DNA from: Norana najaformis
Taxonomy: Eukaryota > Annelida > Clitellata > Crassiclitellata > Hormogastridae
Direction: 5' to 3'
Assembly (NCBI GenBank): GCA_964023275.1
Contig: OZ029916.1
Span: 43,312,896 to 43,376,895 of the forward strand
DNA: 64,000 nucleotides
A model generated the notes under the pieces. It was given only the letters and a program-made list of their open reading frames with translations, was not told the origin of the DNA and did not search any database. Shown piece after piece: positions 23,901-36,200 of the stretch; positions within the stretch are counted from its first letter, which is position 1; the number at the start of each line of letters is the position of its first letter. The translations under genes and the position numbers were made by a program.

Positions 23901-25449
23901 AAACTCCACCGACTAGGACATAAAACCGATCTTCAGTGAGCCAAATAAATTTACTAAAATATTGGAAAGGTCGAGAATACACGTTAGTATTTATAAAACA
24001 TGTACAGTATATTTGCCTAGCATCGCAGCCCAATTTGTATTTGCAAATGCAGCACAAACACGATTTTCAAGGAAATTTTCGCACACGGTTTGCAATATTT
24101 TTCCCCCAGACACAACAACTAATTATGCACTGCAAATAAATTGTTAAGTTTGTTTAACATTACTTCTTCAAGATATGCATAAATCTTAACTTGACAGCCA
24201 CTACTGCATTAGCGATAGGCCTCTACCCCATAAGTAAGTAATAGTACTTGATACTTACGTAATTGGTGTTGGGCTACAAGCAGAATAAAAGTGAAGCAAC
24301 ATGCGATGGCAAGAAGTCGATTTCGTTGAAAAGTTGTGTGCATTTTCGCTTTGTAGACTAAAATACAAAATCCGATAAGTCACAAACATTTCAACCACAC
24401 AATATTACCATTATTCCCATTCGTTATAGCGTAGCCTTTTCGACACTGACAAAAGCTAAAAGTAACACCCGATTATGAAGTATACGCATATCCTCGATAG
24501 CATATTTTCACATCGATTAAAAATTTGGATGTATTTGCCCCAATACAGTCCCTTTATCTTTGTAACCCAAGCATGTTTTTAGTAAATAAGTAAGTTACTA
24601 GCCTATATTTTCATCTGACAAGGACATATGCATTACATTGTATAAAACGGTACATTAATATTTAAAATAGTTCGTATACGAGCAAATTATAATGCATGTG
24701 CATTTAAATATAACCAAATATACATCGATTCACACGACTTCTTTAAAACACAATTTAACATAAAGGGTGTTTTCTCTTGCGAAGAGAGTAAATGTCCTCG
24801 CGAAGAAGTGCAAGAGCTGATGAAGGCAGGGGCTGGGAAATTGCTCCCGCTAGCTTGTTACCCACAGATGTCCTGCTTTAGTAGAACTCCACAATCTTCA
24901 TAGCTGTTTCTCCAAAATGCTTAAGATTCTTGCTAATCGTTCAACTTTCTCCTCGGTTCGTGCTCTCTCTCTCTCTCCTCTCTTTCCATTCAGCCTACTT
25001 AATGTCATTCCTCTGAAACCGCATTGCTTGTTGTGTACAATCACCATATCCTTCATATCGACTAAGGAAAGGTCATCTATCCTTGTATCATCATGATAAT
25101 CATGATCATCTGTGGGATGTTTCTCTCTGGAGCGTTGCCATTGCCACAACAGGCAACCAGCCGTCTCTATTCTGTGCTCCTCTCCAGGCCGTACGTAACC
25201 CGAAGTTCAGTGGAATCAGGTCAGCTTCCACTGTTCTTGACCATGTGTGGCGAGGGCGGCGAGGGGTCTCTGGCATCCTTGTATGCTTGACCTTTCAACC
25301 ATATTAGCCGTTTCTTTTACACAATACAGTCTACATCCTACACCCCTAAACGATTTTAGATTAATTTGAGCGATTTTATGGCTCACTTGATGCTGTTTTG
25401 TCCATGAATGATACATCTGTAGACGTGAGTGATAAAAACAAAGCATTTA
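20938..25449. other. Long gene-poor stretch
   Basis: No supportable gene. Contains a short tandem repeat (21128-21192) and, at about 21470-21560, a block sharing GCGAACGTGGCCCCAGAACA with the opposite strand near 17030-17060, so both are copies of one unclassified repeat. Open frames at 22479-22751 and 24898-25149 (both -) have no motif I recognise. Confidence 0.45.
21128..21192. repeat. 21-bp tandem repeat, about 3 copies
   Basis: Unit TACTTCTGAAGGTTAGACTA with minor variants, repeated head to tail. Confidence 0.8.
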
Positions 25450-25565
25450 TTTTTGGTGCAGACAAAGCATTTTCTCTGTATTGACCGACGGTGTTGACTA
25501 TTTAGAAAGTACTGAAAATTTTTACAACTAAAGCATTTATTTGAGAAATTTCAGTTTCGTGAAAT
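25450..25565 (+). repeat. Short dispersed repeat, paired with 2775-2885
   Basis: Direct-orientation partner of the block next to the Methyltransf_24-type gene, with the shared run CATTTATTTGAGAAATTTC. Also flanks a composite-repeat copy. Confidence 0.6.
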
Positions 25566-26221
25566 CTGTAAGATCAGAAATTATGGCCAGGTCAGGTCTA
25601 AATTTAGGCATCTTAAGAAGTGTAGGGACTAAAATCAAGACTTGATTGTGTACTAACAAGGAATATTGGATCAGTGGCTCAAAGCAACTCGAGATTTTTT
25701 ACTAAAAGAGATGCTGAATTACTGACCGTTACGCCGATAGATTATTGGACAATGTTACAATTTATTTTGTTTGTTTGTCAATTTTAAGCGTGTTTGGCAG
25801 TTTTGCTCGATTCTAACAAAAAAGATTCTAAATAAATTTTGACATTTTCACATTTATTAACATTTCGCTGTGTGATCCTCTTCAACAGAAAAGTGGAAAG
25901 ATGCTGAATTTTCTATGTGGTATATATAGACATTAGTAAGACCGAGGTCAGGGCATAAGTCATGGTCACGTGATAGACTGTTATAATTCAGATTAGTTTT
26001 GATTATTGCTTATGTGTACGTCCTTGCTTCTGATTGAATTGACATTGATCTTTTTAAGTTTATATGTCATAGATTAAAATCTCTTGATTCAACGTTCTCA
26101 GTGAACTCAGATGCTTATGTGTCTCTTATTCGGGTATACTTAGAGGCAACATCTGAATTGTTCTTGTCAAAGCATCTCACTTCAGTCTATTGAGCTCATT
26201 TGTTGAGGTTCTGTTCTGGAT

Positions 26222-27680
26222 TCACGCCACACTCCTTTCATAGCTTGTTTCTGCCATTTCTCATCAACAGGTTTCTTGCCTCTGTCTCCTTGATACCTCT
26301 GCAGCCTTCGACACCATAGATCACAATATCTTACTCCACCGACTTTCAGCCTGGTTTAGGGTTTGCTGACACTGCTCTCCTATGGATACAGTCTTATCTC
26401 TCCTCCCGCTCTTTCTCTGTTAAAACATCGGAAGCCTCTTCTCAATCATGCCCTCTCACTTGTGGAGTTCCACAAGACTCTGTTCTAGGACCTCTTCTGT
26501 TTATACTCTACACTACCCTCCCTCAGTTCACTCATTAAAGCATCCTCAGTTGATCATCACCTCTATGCTGATGACACCCAACTATTCATCTCTTTCTCTC
26601 CGAATTGTTTTAACGACTCTATAGATCATCTTCTTTGTGTGGTTAAACAAATCTCCTCCTGGATGACATCTAATATCTTATACCTGGACCCATCTAAGAC
26701 GGAATTCATACCTATTGGCCTAAGTGACCAGCGGAAGAAAATTCCTGACCATTCTATCTCCCTCACCCTGGACTCAGCCTCCACCAACACATTTAATACT
26801 ATTTCTGCTGTCCGCAATTTAGGTGTAATATTCGACCAATACCTCTCCTTTTCTGATCAAATCACCCATCTTTCCCGCTGTTGTTTCATGCATATCCGTG
26901 ACCTCTGCAGAATCCCCCTATGCTTGACTTCAAAACTGCATCTACCATCGCCACATCTATAGTCCATGCAAAACTTGATTACTGTAATTCACTTTTCCTC
27001 GATATAGACAAAACCCAGATAAATCGCCTTCAAAGAATTCAGAATGCTCTCGCTCGTGCCGTCACCAAATATCCCAAATACCATCACATCACTCCTGTTC
27101 TCAAATCACTTCACTGGCTTAAAATACCAGAACAAATTGATTACAAAGTTTTATCCCTCACATACAACACACTTCAAACCTCCTAACCCTCCTAACTTCA
27201 TCAATTATTTACAATCCAACCACTCCGTTCAACCCGCTCCTCATCTGTCCTAACAATTATTCGCCCTCCCGTCACCTCATCCTTAAAATTTGTAAATCGC
27301 TTCATAGCCATAGCTACCCCACATCTCTGGAATAAACTCCTGTCAGAATTGCGACAGTTGCCTGGTCCATCATATGAACTCACCAACACTTCACCTCTTT
27401 CAGTTTCTGCGCTGGTCTTTCACCCAAGACTGAAAACTTCTTTTCCAAATATCTTATCCTGATTCTTCCTCTTCCCCTTATCTCTTTTCTCGCTTCAATT
27501 TCAAACACCATCCACCGTAGCCGTCCGACTGTCTGAGTGCCTGACTCCTGGATCTTGACCTGGAACCGAACCCTTTTGCCTTTCGATTTTGTTTTGACTG
27601 AGCGCCTGGTTCCCGCGACTTAGCTTTCGTTGGGCGCTGTAGAAATCTCGAGTTTACGATTGCAATTACGATTCATTAAC
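26222..27680 (+). mobile_element. CR1-like LINE, 5'-truncated, best copy
   Basis: Reverse-transcriptase blocks in order: LLDTSAAFDTIDHNILLHRL, SWLQSYLSSRSFSVKTS (frame-corrected), CGVPQDSVLGPLLFILYTT, LYADDTQLF (YADD catalytic box), LDPSKTEFIPIG, NLGVIFDQYLSFSDQI, then HAKLDYCNSLF, LQRIQNALARAVTKYPKYHH and ITPVLKSLHWLKIPEQIDYK. After it come a C-terminal remnant, a 3'-UTR with TTTGTTTTGACTGAGCGCC, and a GATTACGATT-type tail. Several frameshifts and stops make it inactive. It interrupts copy B of the composite repeat. Confidence 0.85.
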
Positions 27681-28816
27681 TCCATCTTCATATTAACTGA
27701 AGCGCTAGCGATTCCCTCTCTACATAGTAGTGATTAGGGCACCCGTTTGAAACTGTCAACAAAGACATTAAATGAAGCATGATCGTATACATATGCAAGA
27801 AAATTTAAATATTATATTAGTTACTGGTTATTTTAATTTTATGCTTGGATATGGCTGAACTTTAATAGATCTTTAATTTATATTTGTAGAGAAGCGCCAA
27901 ATGGGAGAATTACATCAAGTAGAATAAAATGGGATTAGCAGGACAGTTAGAATAAATTTGAATTAAAAGCCTATTTATGATCTTCAAATTGCAATGGGGA
28001 GTAGACCTATTACAGTTCATTCAAGAAAAATGTTACTCGGCGTCGAATTTGAAGACTAAAAAGACAACAAGTCGCACTAATAGGGTCATTTAATTTATTA
28101 TAAGAGATTTGAAGACGGCATTTTTTATAATTACATATTACATCAGTTTACGTTAACTGTTCAAATGCAGTGTTAAGTAAAATATTTTTCGAGAAGAAAT
28201 TAGTTCAGTGTGGCCAGCAAGTAAAAGTTCGCACGAGTCTCAAACTGGTGCATAACATAGTATGGATTTTACTTAGGTCATCAGGCAAAGAATTCGATAT
28301 CGTGGGTTCAGTATTCACAGTGGAGAATTGTCTTGTTCTGATTCCAGCAAAACATGTAGGTCTACGATATCTTTCTGGAGATCTGGTGAAGTGATTGTTC
28401 AGTTCTGAGGTAACTTGGAAACAACCATCAAACATAATATGCAGTGAATTATGCTTAAACTAGTACATAAATAAGGAAATTTTTGTTTGCTAATGGTTTC
28501 TATGAGCAATATACTGATAGTATGACATGTGGTTTACAGCAGATACTACTGATGGCGTGTTCCTGCAAAACGTTCAGATGTTGTAAACAAAATTGGTAAT
28601 TTAAGGCGTAAGACGTATTGCATTAAAAGGGGTTAAAGTAACTTAGCGGGTAGTACAAACTTACAAGTACATTTTGCAGTAACATAACTTATTAATGACA
28701 ATACCGAGTAGTATTTTTTATTTTGCTAGTTATTCCCATATTTAAATTAAAAACGAAATCCACTATTAACTACCGACCGATACCAAGCCGTACTTCTCCA
28801 AATATTTTGAAAAGAT

Positions 28817-30169
28817 TGTTACGCCGGCAAATCGTTGTTCTTGTTCTCTGGCGTGCTGTCGGGAGGCCTTGGAGGAGGAAGCTGTCAGTTTGACAAGCGA
28901 ACGTTGAGAATTCGAACCCGAAACGGTCTGGTTTGTGGATCGACCGCTAAAGGCTTGATCCCCATAATAGACCGGTGCTTTCTCACCAAACCTCACACTT
29001 CGACGGAGAGGAGGAAGCGCCCTAAATTCATCACCAGGTGGCTTTGTGGAATAGGAAACTGCCCCATAACAGAACAAGGGTTCGATTTGACCTTCCCGAC
29101 AGACTTATCTCCTACGGTCACGATAGGGCACTCTATAAAGTCGGAGTGGACTGTCAGATCACTCTCCACTAACTTACTTCCTTGATATGAGAAGCGCGCT
29201 AAGAACTCTTCCTTTACCTCCATCATTTGAGTTGTTTGGCGCTGCATTAATTCTTCTCTCAACAAAGCCTGGTTTTCCATTGATTCGTTCTGGCGCTGTA
29301 TTAATTCATCTCTCAACTGATTCTGGCTCACTATCAACGTAGTGATGGATTCCGCCAAAGACGCTACAATTGTTGACAGGTCTAATTCTTTGCCAAATTC
29401 AGACGCAGCCATATTTTAATTTTTATCTTTTAATCTTAACTAAGGTAAACACTTATCTTAATTTCAGTGTACAGAAATCTACACAACAATTATACAATGT
29501 TCCTATCTACGTCATACTACCTTAGTACAGGCTTCTATATTAAAACTATTTATAGGCCTTCAGACATGGAGCACAATAAATTTGACCAGAAAAGAAATGT
29601 TTTAACTCCCTGCTCAACGAAAGTCGATTCGATCTACACGGACGGCTTCGAAGACCCAGCGTTGATCGCACGTCTTGTCCTCTACGGTAGATTTGACTAA
29701 GCACCGCCAAGCCCGATCGATCGAAGTTTCTCGAGAACTAAATCGAATTTCGATGCATATTTTTACTCAACCGTTCCTTAAACTTCGATACTGTATCGAA
29801 CTTATCGGCAAGATCGTCAATTAGATGCTGAAATTACAGAAATCGACGATTCTTGCCCAAATCGTTCTCGCCACAGCGATACCTCCGCGCAAACTAAAAA
29901 AGATTCGCGCTCTATCTACCTATTCCAGGACACCGACTGCGGCTGCCGATGCAGATGGGCACCCAATTCGAAGACACGCTGAGAGAGCGATCTATGTATA
30001 TATACTGATATATGTATAAACTCTCTATATATGCCTTTACGTGAAATCCTGGGTGGTCTAGCCAAATATCAATCGCATTGACTATCATCACTACCACTAC
30101 CTGCCAGCAAAGTATTATTTAAGGAGCATTACTATAGCGCCCGCAGCTAGAAATTCGGTTTCCGTAACA
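28817..30169 (-). mobile_element. LTR-retrotransposon-like remnant with target-site duplication
   Basis: About 1.35 kb begins TGTTAC and ends GTAACA, flanked on both sides by AGAT (28813-28816 and 30170-30173). Copy A of the composite repeat lacks it, so the boundaries are precise. On the minus strand a 139-codon frame (28993-29412) starts MAASEFGKELDLSTIVAS and has a coiled-coil-like Gln/Glu-rich region (RQNESMENQALLREELMQRQ), and the adjacent frame continues to 28820. It looks gag-like, but no zinc knuckle, protease or polymerase is present. Two full LTRs are not evident, so it is a deleted or non-autonomous copy. Confidence 0.65.
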
Positions 30170-30350
30170 AGATAATGACACAAGATAATTGAATTCTTTA
30201 CTCAAAAAACAAAACCAATTTGATTTCGCTCTGGACATTCCGCTGTCACAGCAATGCTCGAAATGCAAAATCATATTATACCTGAATTCATTGATGATAA
30301 TGAATTATCCATTGGCGTGTTCTTTGATCCCGAATTGTTTGAAATAATGC

Positions 30351-31160
30351 GAGTATGGATAGACAATGTGAAAATAACAATGCTTTTGTTGTTGAAACGC
30401 TGAATTACAACTATTACCAAAAAACTTATGAATGTAAACTAATCCTAAAAATCGCTTAATAGCCAATTAAAAAGTTGAACTGCCAGAAAATGTAGATTTT
30501 CAGAAAATAAATGCCATCAGGTAACTAAATAAGATCAACAACGTTCTAAATCAAAAAGTACACTTGAAGAATTTAAATATTTAAATTAACTAATCTTAGA
30601 GGATCCATTTTCCCTATCACTTTAAGGTAGCAAACAAAACCAAGTCACTTAGTTGATGTACTGTAGCTTCTTTTCGATGTATTTTCATTTAATAAATAGA
30701 AAATTGAAATAAATATATTAGCATGAAAGGTAAACGATCATTGCCAAGTTTCTAGTGGAATGAGATCTATACAACACAATCGCTATCATTGGAATCAAAT
30801 TTACAAAGTCATGACATTTCTGAAACATGCTGACCATAGCACTGACATGACACTCGGTGCTTACGATGGTCGTTATATAATTGAGAAGAGAAATTCAAAC
30901 TTGGAACTAGTGAAGTGAGTCCAGTCTGAGAAAAGTGATAATGCCAGCTAAAAATAAAAATAATCAAATTATGACTATGGTTATACGGCTAGTCAGACGT
31001 TGTATTTGAACACTGTTTAATTTTGAAAGCGCTGAATGACTGCGTTCCTAAAAAGGCATAATATGTATTTCCTGCCTATATTTCTGTCCAGTTAAATGAA
31101 TGACTGAATGAACATATGAGTGACTCAATTGAAGAACACTTGTACAATGAAGGTATAACG
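30351..31160. other. Intergenic stretch, nothing recognised
   Basis: AT-rich, no gene or array. Lies 3' of the fucosyltransferase pseudogene. Confidence 0.4.
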
Positions 31161-31775
31161 CTAAGAAGGTATCCATTCTGGAATGAAACAGTTTTTCTCG
31201 TTGAACTCTCGATCTAATGCGGACCCATTGCTTGGCCATCCATTGTAGTATACTGTGGTTCGCTTTGCCAACCATCCACCCCACCAACCGAAAGTCCCAG
31301 TCGATAGGATTATTCCATCGCACATCGAAAGTACCGCAAGATCAACTTCTTGAGAACCTCGGCTGAAACGGATCTCAGCGGTTGAAGAAATATTAGGCAG
31401 ATTCTTCACACACCAAGGAAAGTCGTCGGTTTCAACAAAAATCTCACTCTAGAGTGTCGAGATATGATAATGTTAAAAGAACGAATGAAATAAGAGGTAT
31501 CAGCTACCGTTAATCCCGCTCGAATGTTCGGCGTTTGTAGAAAATCCCCTCTTCTGACATTGAACACCAATGTTCGCATTTCCTACACTGGCTTTCGTTT
31601 GATTCAATATTTTTGCGGCCTCGTGAGACAAGTGGACTGGAAATGTCATTTGTAGCCTTAATTCTTTCTCGACGACTTGTGCGTGTTTATAAGTTTGACT
31701 TAGACCACAGAAAAGTATAGTATCGTTCGTTTCCGCAAGTTCTTTTATGAACCGAATATCGTCAAAACTTTAAAG
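31161..31775 (-). pseudogene. GT11 alpha-1,2-fucosyltransferase pseudogene
   Basis: The C-terminal half of a GT11 enzyme lies in three successive frames. An upstream piece with VEKELRLQMTFPVHLSHEA and NIGV comes first. After a frameshift comes RGDFLQTPNIRAGLTVADTS, which holds the end of the HxRRGD donor-binding motif. After another frameshift near 31440 comes IFVETDDFPW, then EVDLAVLSMCDGIILSTGTF, GWWGGWLAK and a normal end (FIPEWIPS-stop). The N-terminal half is not found. It is homologous to the intact gene 2.5 kb away but clearly diverged from it, so it is an older paralogue that decayed. Confidence 0.85.
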
Positions 31776-32739
31776 CCTTTTTTGGAATGAGTATCTTGAC
31801 GACTTTAAAGAGACGACTAAGCTCTAGAAATCTAGGGAGTTATGCGGAAGTACGCGGCTCGTCCAAAATATGGCGAATTATTTGTACAAAAAGTCCTTTC
31901 ATTTGGCACTTTCACGTGTAATTCAGCTGCACAACTATTCGCTTCTGTTTTCGGTTATGCTTAGTCTTGGTTGGCTAGTAATGACATTTTGATTCATTTT
32001 AAGATCGAAACAACTTGTAAATTCGTTTGACTTACGTCTGTTCAGTTGAGTGGGTTTCGGCCGGGCATCTCCAACGGATTGTGATTTTCTACTACGGGAT
32101 TTCACTGAAAGGGATCATTGATCAATGTCTTGTGCATTATAATAAAGACGCTATAGAAAATTATTAAAGTAGGTTAAATTAGACAAGTAGCACATGTAGT
32201 AGTTCCAATTTGCAATAGTCGCCTTAGGATTGGGCATAGTGTACAGGCTGAGTATCAAAAACGTAAAATAAATGTGCTAACATCCTTCGTCGAAGGGAAG
32301 CAAATTCATACACTTTACATGGATAATGAGCAGATAATTATGAATGCATCTGGTCAATGAATGGCATGTAGTCCTTGGCTCATACTCTCCAGTTAACTCA
32401 TTCATCAGGGCAGTTTCATCTGTTACCAAGCAGCGAGCAAGTAATTGACCCAAGATCTTTACCAAGAGTCCGGACAGTTAGCTGGGTCCTAAATGAAGGT
32501 CGTAAAACTGAGAAGATAAGTTAAGTTATCATAAGTTAAGCCCTGACAACCATTAGATCGTTAAGCACTGGAAACTACAAAGCTACAGAGACGATTTGCG
32601 CCTTGTTTGAGCGTCGCGTAACGGCAACAAGACAACTTCAACTTCAACTACATTTTCTTTTTAAACGATCTCTGACATCCGGCCAACCTAACCGGGTTAC
32701 GTCACTTACTTACTTAGTAAGCTTACTTAGTCCTTCCTG
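31776..32739. other. Intergenic stretch with one LINE-tail copy
   Basis: At about 32050-32175 the sequence (GGATTGTGATTTTCTACTA, ATCAATGTCTTGTGCATTAT, AAAGACGCTATAGAAA, TTAGATTA-like end) parallels the LINE 3' end at 57480-57590. No gene is supported elsewhere. Confidence 0.5.
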
Positions 32740-33010
32740 TGCAGGTCTGCACATCGGGCAACGCAGCTTCTCTATCCATCTCTGTCGACCGCCAATATTC
32801 CTGGGTCGTCCCACGATGTCTCCAAACATCAAAGATCGTCTCTGATGGTCTCTGGCCAATTCTTCCGTGGTCTTCCCTTCTTCCGTTTTTCTGCAGGAAT
32901 TCAGTTCATTGCTTGATTGGCGCTTCTGTCTTTGCCAATACAAATTACACAAATGCCCTATTTACTTCAGTCTTCTCTTTCTGATGATATTATCTTTGCC
33001 CTCTTGTCCC
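32740..33010 (-). mobile_element. LINE ORF2 C-terminal remnant
   Basis: The minus strand, with frame corrections, reads RKRRLK.IGHLCNLYW, a GR-x-R-x-W.ETI-DD block, then AVDRDRW-like residues: the KRRLRWxGH...GRPRxxWxETI..D...AxDRxxWR tail of non-LTR retrotransposons. A second copy is at 60655-60895. Confidence 0.6.
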
Positions 33011-33451
33011 TTCTTTTCTCTTATCGTTTTGTTCGATATTGATGTGTAGTAAAATATCGCGCCACTAAACTCGTACAAAATGCTCAGACTAACACAAAGA
33101 TGTATTAAAACCAATTGAAATTGCTTAGATTTGTACTAAATTGTAAAAATTGCCCACGGTCGGCAATCTCCCTCTGATCCTGTCACAGGAGATTACAACG
33201 CTCCAAACTCTGCAATAAATATTGTAGCATAGGTAAATTGCAATATGCCTCATCAATATCGGATAACTCCAGCTGTATACATTTTTGTAAAATGCATTGT
33301 AAAAAAACACCAAAACTCATTATTGCAGCTTCGCTTATACGAAGCTCATCGCAGGATGCTTGTAGTTAAGCATCTTTGGTTCTACGGGGACTAGCCCTAC
33401 TCCGCTTCCAAAAATGGACTCCCTTCCCAATTGATTAAAGTAAAGTGAAGC

Positions 33452-33600
33452 TTCTATTATTATTTCTGCATTTATTAAGCGCCACTCTCTAATGACTGAG
33501 CATCAATCGATGGCGCTGAGCAATTGTGAGTAAAGGACTTGCTCGTACTTTCCGTGTTACAAGCCGAATGCTCTAACTAGTCGTTTGCCATGCCCCACAT
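33452..33600 (-). repeat. tRNA-derived SINE family 2
   Basis: The reverse complement begins with a degenerate tRNA-like head and ends with AATTGCTCAGCGCCATCGAT and GGCGCTTAATAAATGCAGAA plus ATAATAA. The same body occurs at 44005-44215, 61240-61385 and 61635-61840. The tail resembles an L2-type LINE 3' end. Confidence 0.7.
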
Positions 33601-33689
33601 GTCCATAGTGGAACGCAGAGGAGATGATCATTTCCCGAAATTCTGACCTAGGACACGGGCATCGCAGGAATTGCAGTTATTTTCCCAGC

Positions 33690-33830
33690 TTACCAAATTG
33701 TACTGCTTGGTTTCGGAAGCACGTGTGCGCAAACAACGTTCCCAGAGTCGTTACAGGCTTGAACCTGCAACCTTTTGGTCACAGACCCAACTATTATATA
33801 TGAATATACCACCACGCCACACTGTTTCGA
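33690..33830 (-). repeat. tRNA-derived SINE family 3
   Basis: The reverse complement has a tRNA-like head with B-box-like GCAGGTTCAAGCC, then a body ending in GCACACGTGCTTCCGAAACC. Related to 58120-58262. Confidence 0.45.
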
Positions 33831-34141
33831 CCCACAAATTGTACCTGGAGATAAGTGAGACAATGATGTCGTTACATATATAGCTTAGTTAATTATCTGA
33901 AATAGCAACATATATAGCGAAATTAATTACCATAATTAAAAATTCGCCTTTAGAAATTAATATGTCATTAACCGACATTATCCTTGGCGTATGTTAGGCT
34001 AAAGTAGACTTTAAACATAACGTCAAAATGTTCAAGTCATCTCTTTGTTTGATTTTGTGAAATCTAATCTAGTTTGATATGACTTGCTATACTATATCAC
34101 GGCACTGGTTGACTGGACCGAAAATGAAACTTGCTTATATA

Positions 34142-34147
34142 TTTATT
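34142..34147 (-). terminator. Possible polyadenylation signal of fucosyltransferase
   Basis: Minus-strand AATAAA about 70 bp after the stop of the intact GT11 gene. Confidence 0.4.
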
Positions 34148-34217
34148 GCTGTGAAAAGCACAAAATTGTAAAAAAATAAGAAATGGTCGAAAACGTGGGA
34201 CGATTTTTAAAATATGG

Positions 34218-35336
34218 TCACTCCATTGGAATCCAATTTGTTGGATAGTAGTCTTCTCGTCTAAGTTTTCTGGCAAAAGACGAATTTCTTCTAGGATAGT
34301 CCGCATAGTGAATTGTTGTACCTCCTGCAAGCCATCCAGACCACCATCCATAGCTTCCAGTACTCACAATGACATGGTCACACATTGATAATATAGCCAT
34401 ATCTTGAACATTAGTATGACCGAAGGAAAATGTAACATTCGCCATTGCACTATCGTTAAAATAAATAAATTTTGTAGACCAATATTTATCCAGTGAAGAC
34501 ACTATAAACTGTATGCGGCCATATTTTTGAACGAAGTATTTCATTGCCTTTTGGAAATATGCTTCAGTACCAACACTGAAGCCATTTGGTATCAAGTTAA
34601 GAAAATCTCCACGTCTGTTATGTATGCCTACTCTCAAAAAGTCAACTGTCCATCCAGGCGGAATATTGGCATTAAGAAAACCTCTAGCAACTTGTCTAGT
34701 ATCAGCTCTAAACTTAAAATGATGCCGGATGCGATCCTTAATAAATCGAGTATATTTCCAACTCTGAAAATACCCGTTGATAACTATTGACTTGTTGATA
34801 GTTTCATAATTATTTACCACGAACTTTTCCAGGCGCGCGTCAAACGACAGAGTGGCCTCCTTGAAAATATATTTTGGGCAGACGTCTTTAATAATTTTAA
34901 CATTTAAATCAAATCCAGTTGCCAGAGTTCTAACATTGTGGCCATCAAAAAGAATAACTTCTCTCCCAGTTAGTTCTGCTACGTGAAGGGCTGCAGCGAA
35001 ATAAAACATCTGATTACCAAGTCCTCTGCTTATGAACTTGCCAAGAGTCACATAGCGAGAACAATTCTGGTAAATCAAATACTCTGTTTCGTTTATCTGA
35101 CTCGTGTTTTTCTTCCATTTGTCACTGAATCTGCTCCCGAAAGCATTCAGTGCGAATGCCACAACTGTGTCCGATCGTACTGAAGTGCAACATTGATAGA
35201 AAACAATCAACCCAGCGCAACAGACAGTTATGGTAGCTAAAGCAAACCAACATTTTTTCCTCCAACAACCAACATTTACAGGTATCTGTTTATCGGTCTT
35301 CATCTCTGAAATAGTAGCTAAGAATTGTGACTGCAT
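34218..35336 (-). CDS. GT11 alpha-1,2-fucosyltransferase, intact single exon
   Basis: A 372-residue type II Golgi membrane enzyme that would transfer fucose from GDP-fucose to the 2-OH of a terminal galactose or similar acceptor. It has a short cytosolic tail, a signal anchor at about residues 30-48 (WFALATITVCCAGLIVFYQ) and a stem. The catalytic domain follows: RGLGNQMFYFAAALH (104-118), NGYFQSWKY (187-195), the GDP-fucose-binding VGIHNRRGDF (236-245) and the C-terminal AILSMCDHVIVSTGSYGWWS (314-333) with WLAGGTTIHY. The length is normal for the family (about 330-370). Met12 could be the start instead of Met1. There is no frame defect. It lies 2.4 kb from a decayed paralogue, and neighbours are unrelated enzymes on both strands. 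Confidence 0.93.
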   Translation of the reverse strand: MQSQFLATISEMKTDKQIPVNVGCWRKKCWFALATITVCCAGLIVFYQCCTSVRSDTVVAFALNAFGSRFSDKWKKNTSQINETEYLIYQNCSRYVTLGKFISRGLGNQMFYFAAALHVAELTGREVILFDGHNVRTLATGFDLNVKIIKDVCPKYIFKEATLSFDARLEKFVVNNYETINKSIVINGYFQSWKYTRFIKDRIRHHFKFRADTRQVARGFLNANIPPGWTVDFLRVGIHNRRGDFLNLIPNGFSVGTEAYFQKAMKYFVQKYGRIQFIVSSLDKYWSTKFIYFNDSAMANVTFSFGHTNVQDMAILSMCDHVIVSTGSYGWWSGWLAGGTTIHYADYPRRNSSFARKLRREDYYPTNWIPME

Positions 35337-36079
35337 TCACGGGTATAAACAAAATCACGTAGTCACACACTTACACAGCAAAAAACGAGAGATTGAACAT
35401 GGCTAAAGTCTTATTAGCGGTATCTTTATTTATGAAGTTGAATAGCATACGAACCTATGTCTGCTAATACATATCTGGTCATTTATTTATAGTCTTTTTA
35501 ACCAAACACGTTAAAAGCCTTGACTATTTTTAATTGTATTACTTCATAAGCCGAAATATTCTCTTACGCGTCACTGAACAAGAAATCGCCTGGTATATTG
35601 AATTACATCCTGAACCAGTAGCTTGTTCCAGAGTGATGTCAAAAGAGAAAACATGCATTTTATATTTTAATTGTACAAAATAAAAAATAATGGATATGAT
35701 TGGGCCTCGGACACCGAAGCATTCTTTTAGAAAGGCGATAGGACTACCGTCCAAGGCACATTGATTATCAGGGGAGAATAATAATATTACGAATCTCAGA
35801 CTGAAATGTTACGAAAAAATGGAAATAATGACAACTTTCAATTTGTGAACAATTAGATCAAATTAACGAACTTGAATTATTCATATTGATAGCCAAAAAG
35901 CATTAAGCTAAATTTACTATGATTATATGGATTTATCTAGGTATCCGTACCATTTATTTATTTATTTAGCGATATTTGAAAGTCATATAATACTATATTA
36001 TACTATATTAATTAGTGCAGGATGTTTAGTTTGGTTAGGATAAATGAGGACTTTGTGTATAACTAAAGAATAACTAAAT
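35337..36079. other. 5' flank of fucosyltransferase, nothing recognised
   Basis: AT-rich region that must hold the fucosyltransferase promoter. No convincing core motif or ORF. Confidence 0.4.
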
Positions 36080-36200
36080 CATCTTGAAGCGCCTAAGCTT
36101 CTCCAACACACCAGGCATTCATTCAAGTCCTATCTTTTCAATCAATCTAACCCTGATCCATCCAATACATCGCCTTCACATTTCTCATAACTTAACACAA
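36080..36200 (+). mobile_element. LINE ORF2 C-terminal tip, weak
   Basis: The frame HLEAPKLLQHTRHSFKSYLF followed by NQSN resembles the ...TFKSRLKTHLF..A end of CR1/L2 ORF2. Very short, so tentative. Confidence 0.35.

Larger units (their letters stand above)
25595..30350. repeat. Composite LINE-derived repeat, copy B (inverted, interrupted)
   Basis: The reverse complement of copy A in three blocks: 25595-26222, 27685-28816 and 30170-30350. The gaps are filled by a CR1-like LINE (26222-27680) and an LTR-type element (28817-30169). The block junctions align with uninterrupted sequence in copy A, so both insertions are younger than the duplication. It includes the minus-strand LINE C-terminal frame 28205-28435 and a plus-strand LINE reverse-transcriptase piece near 30175-30340. 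Confidence 0.8.
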
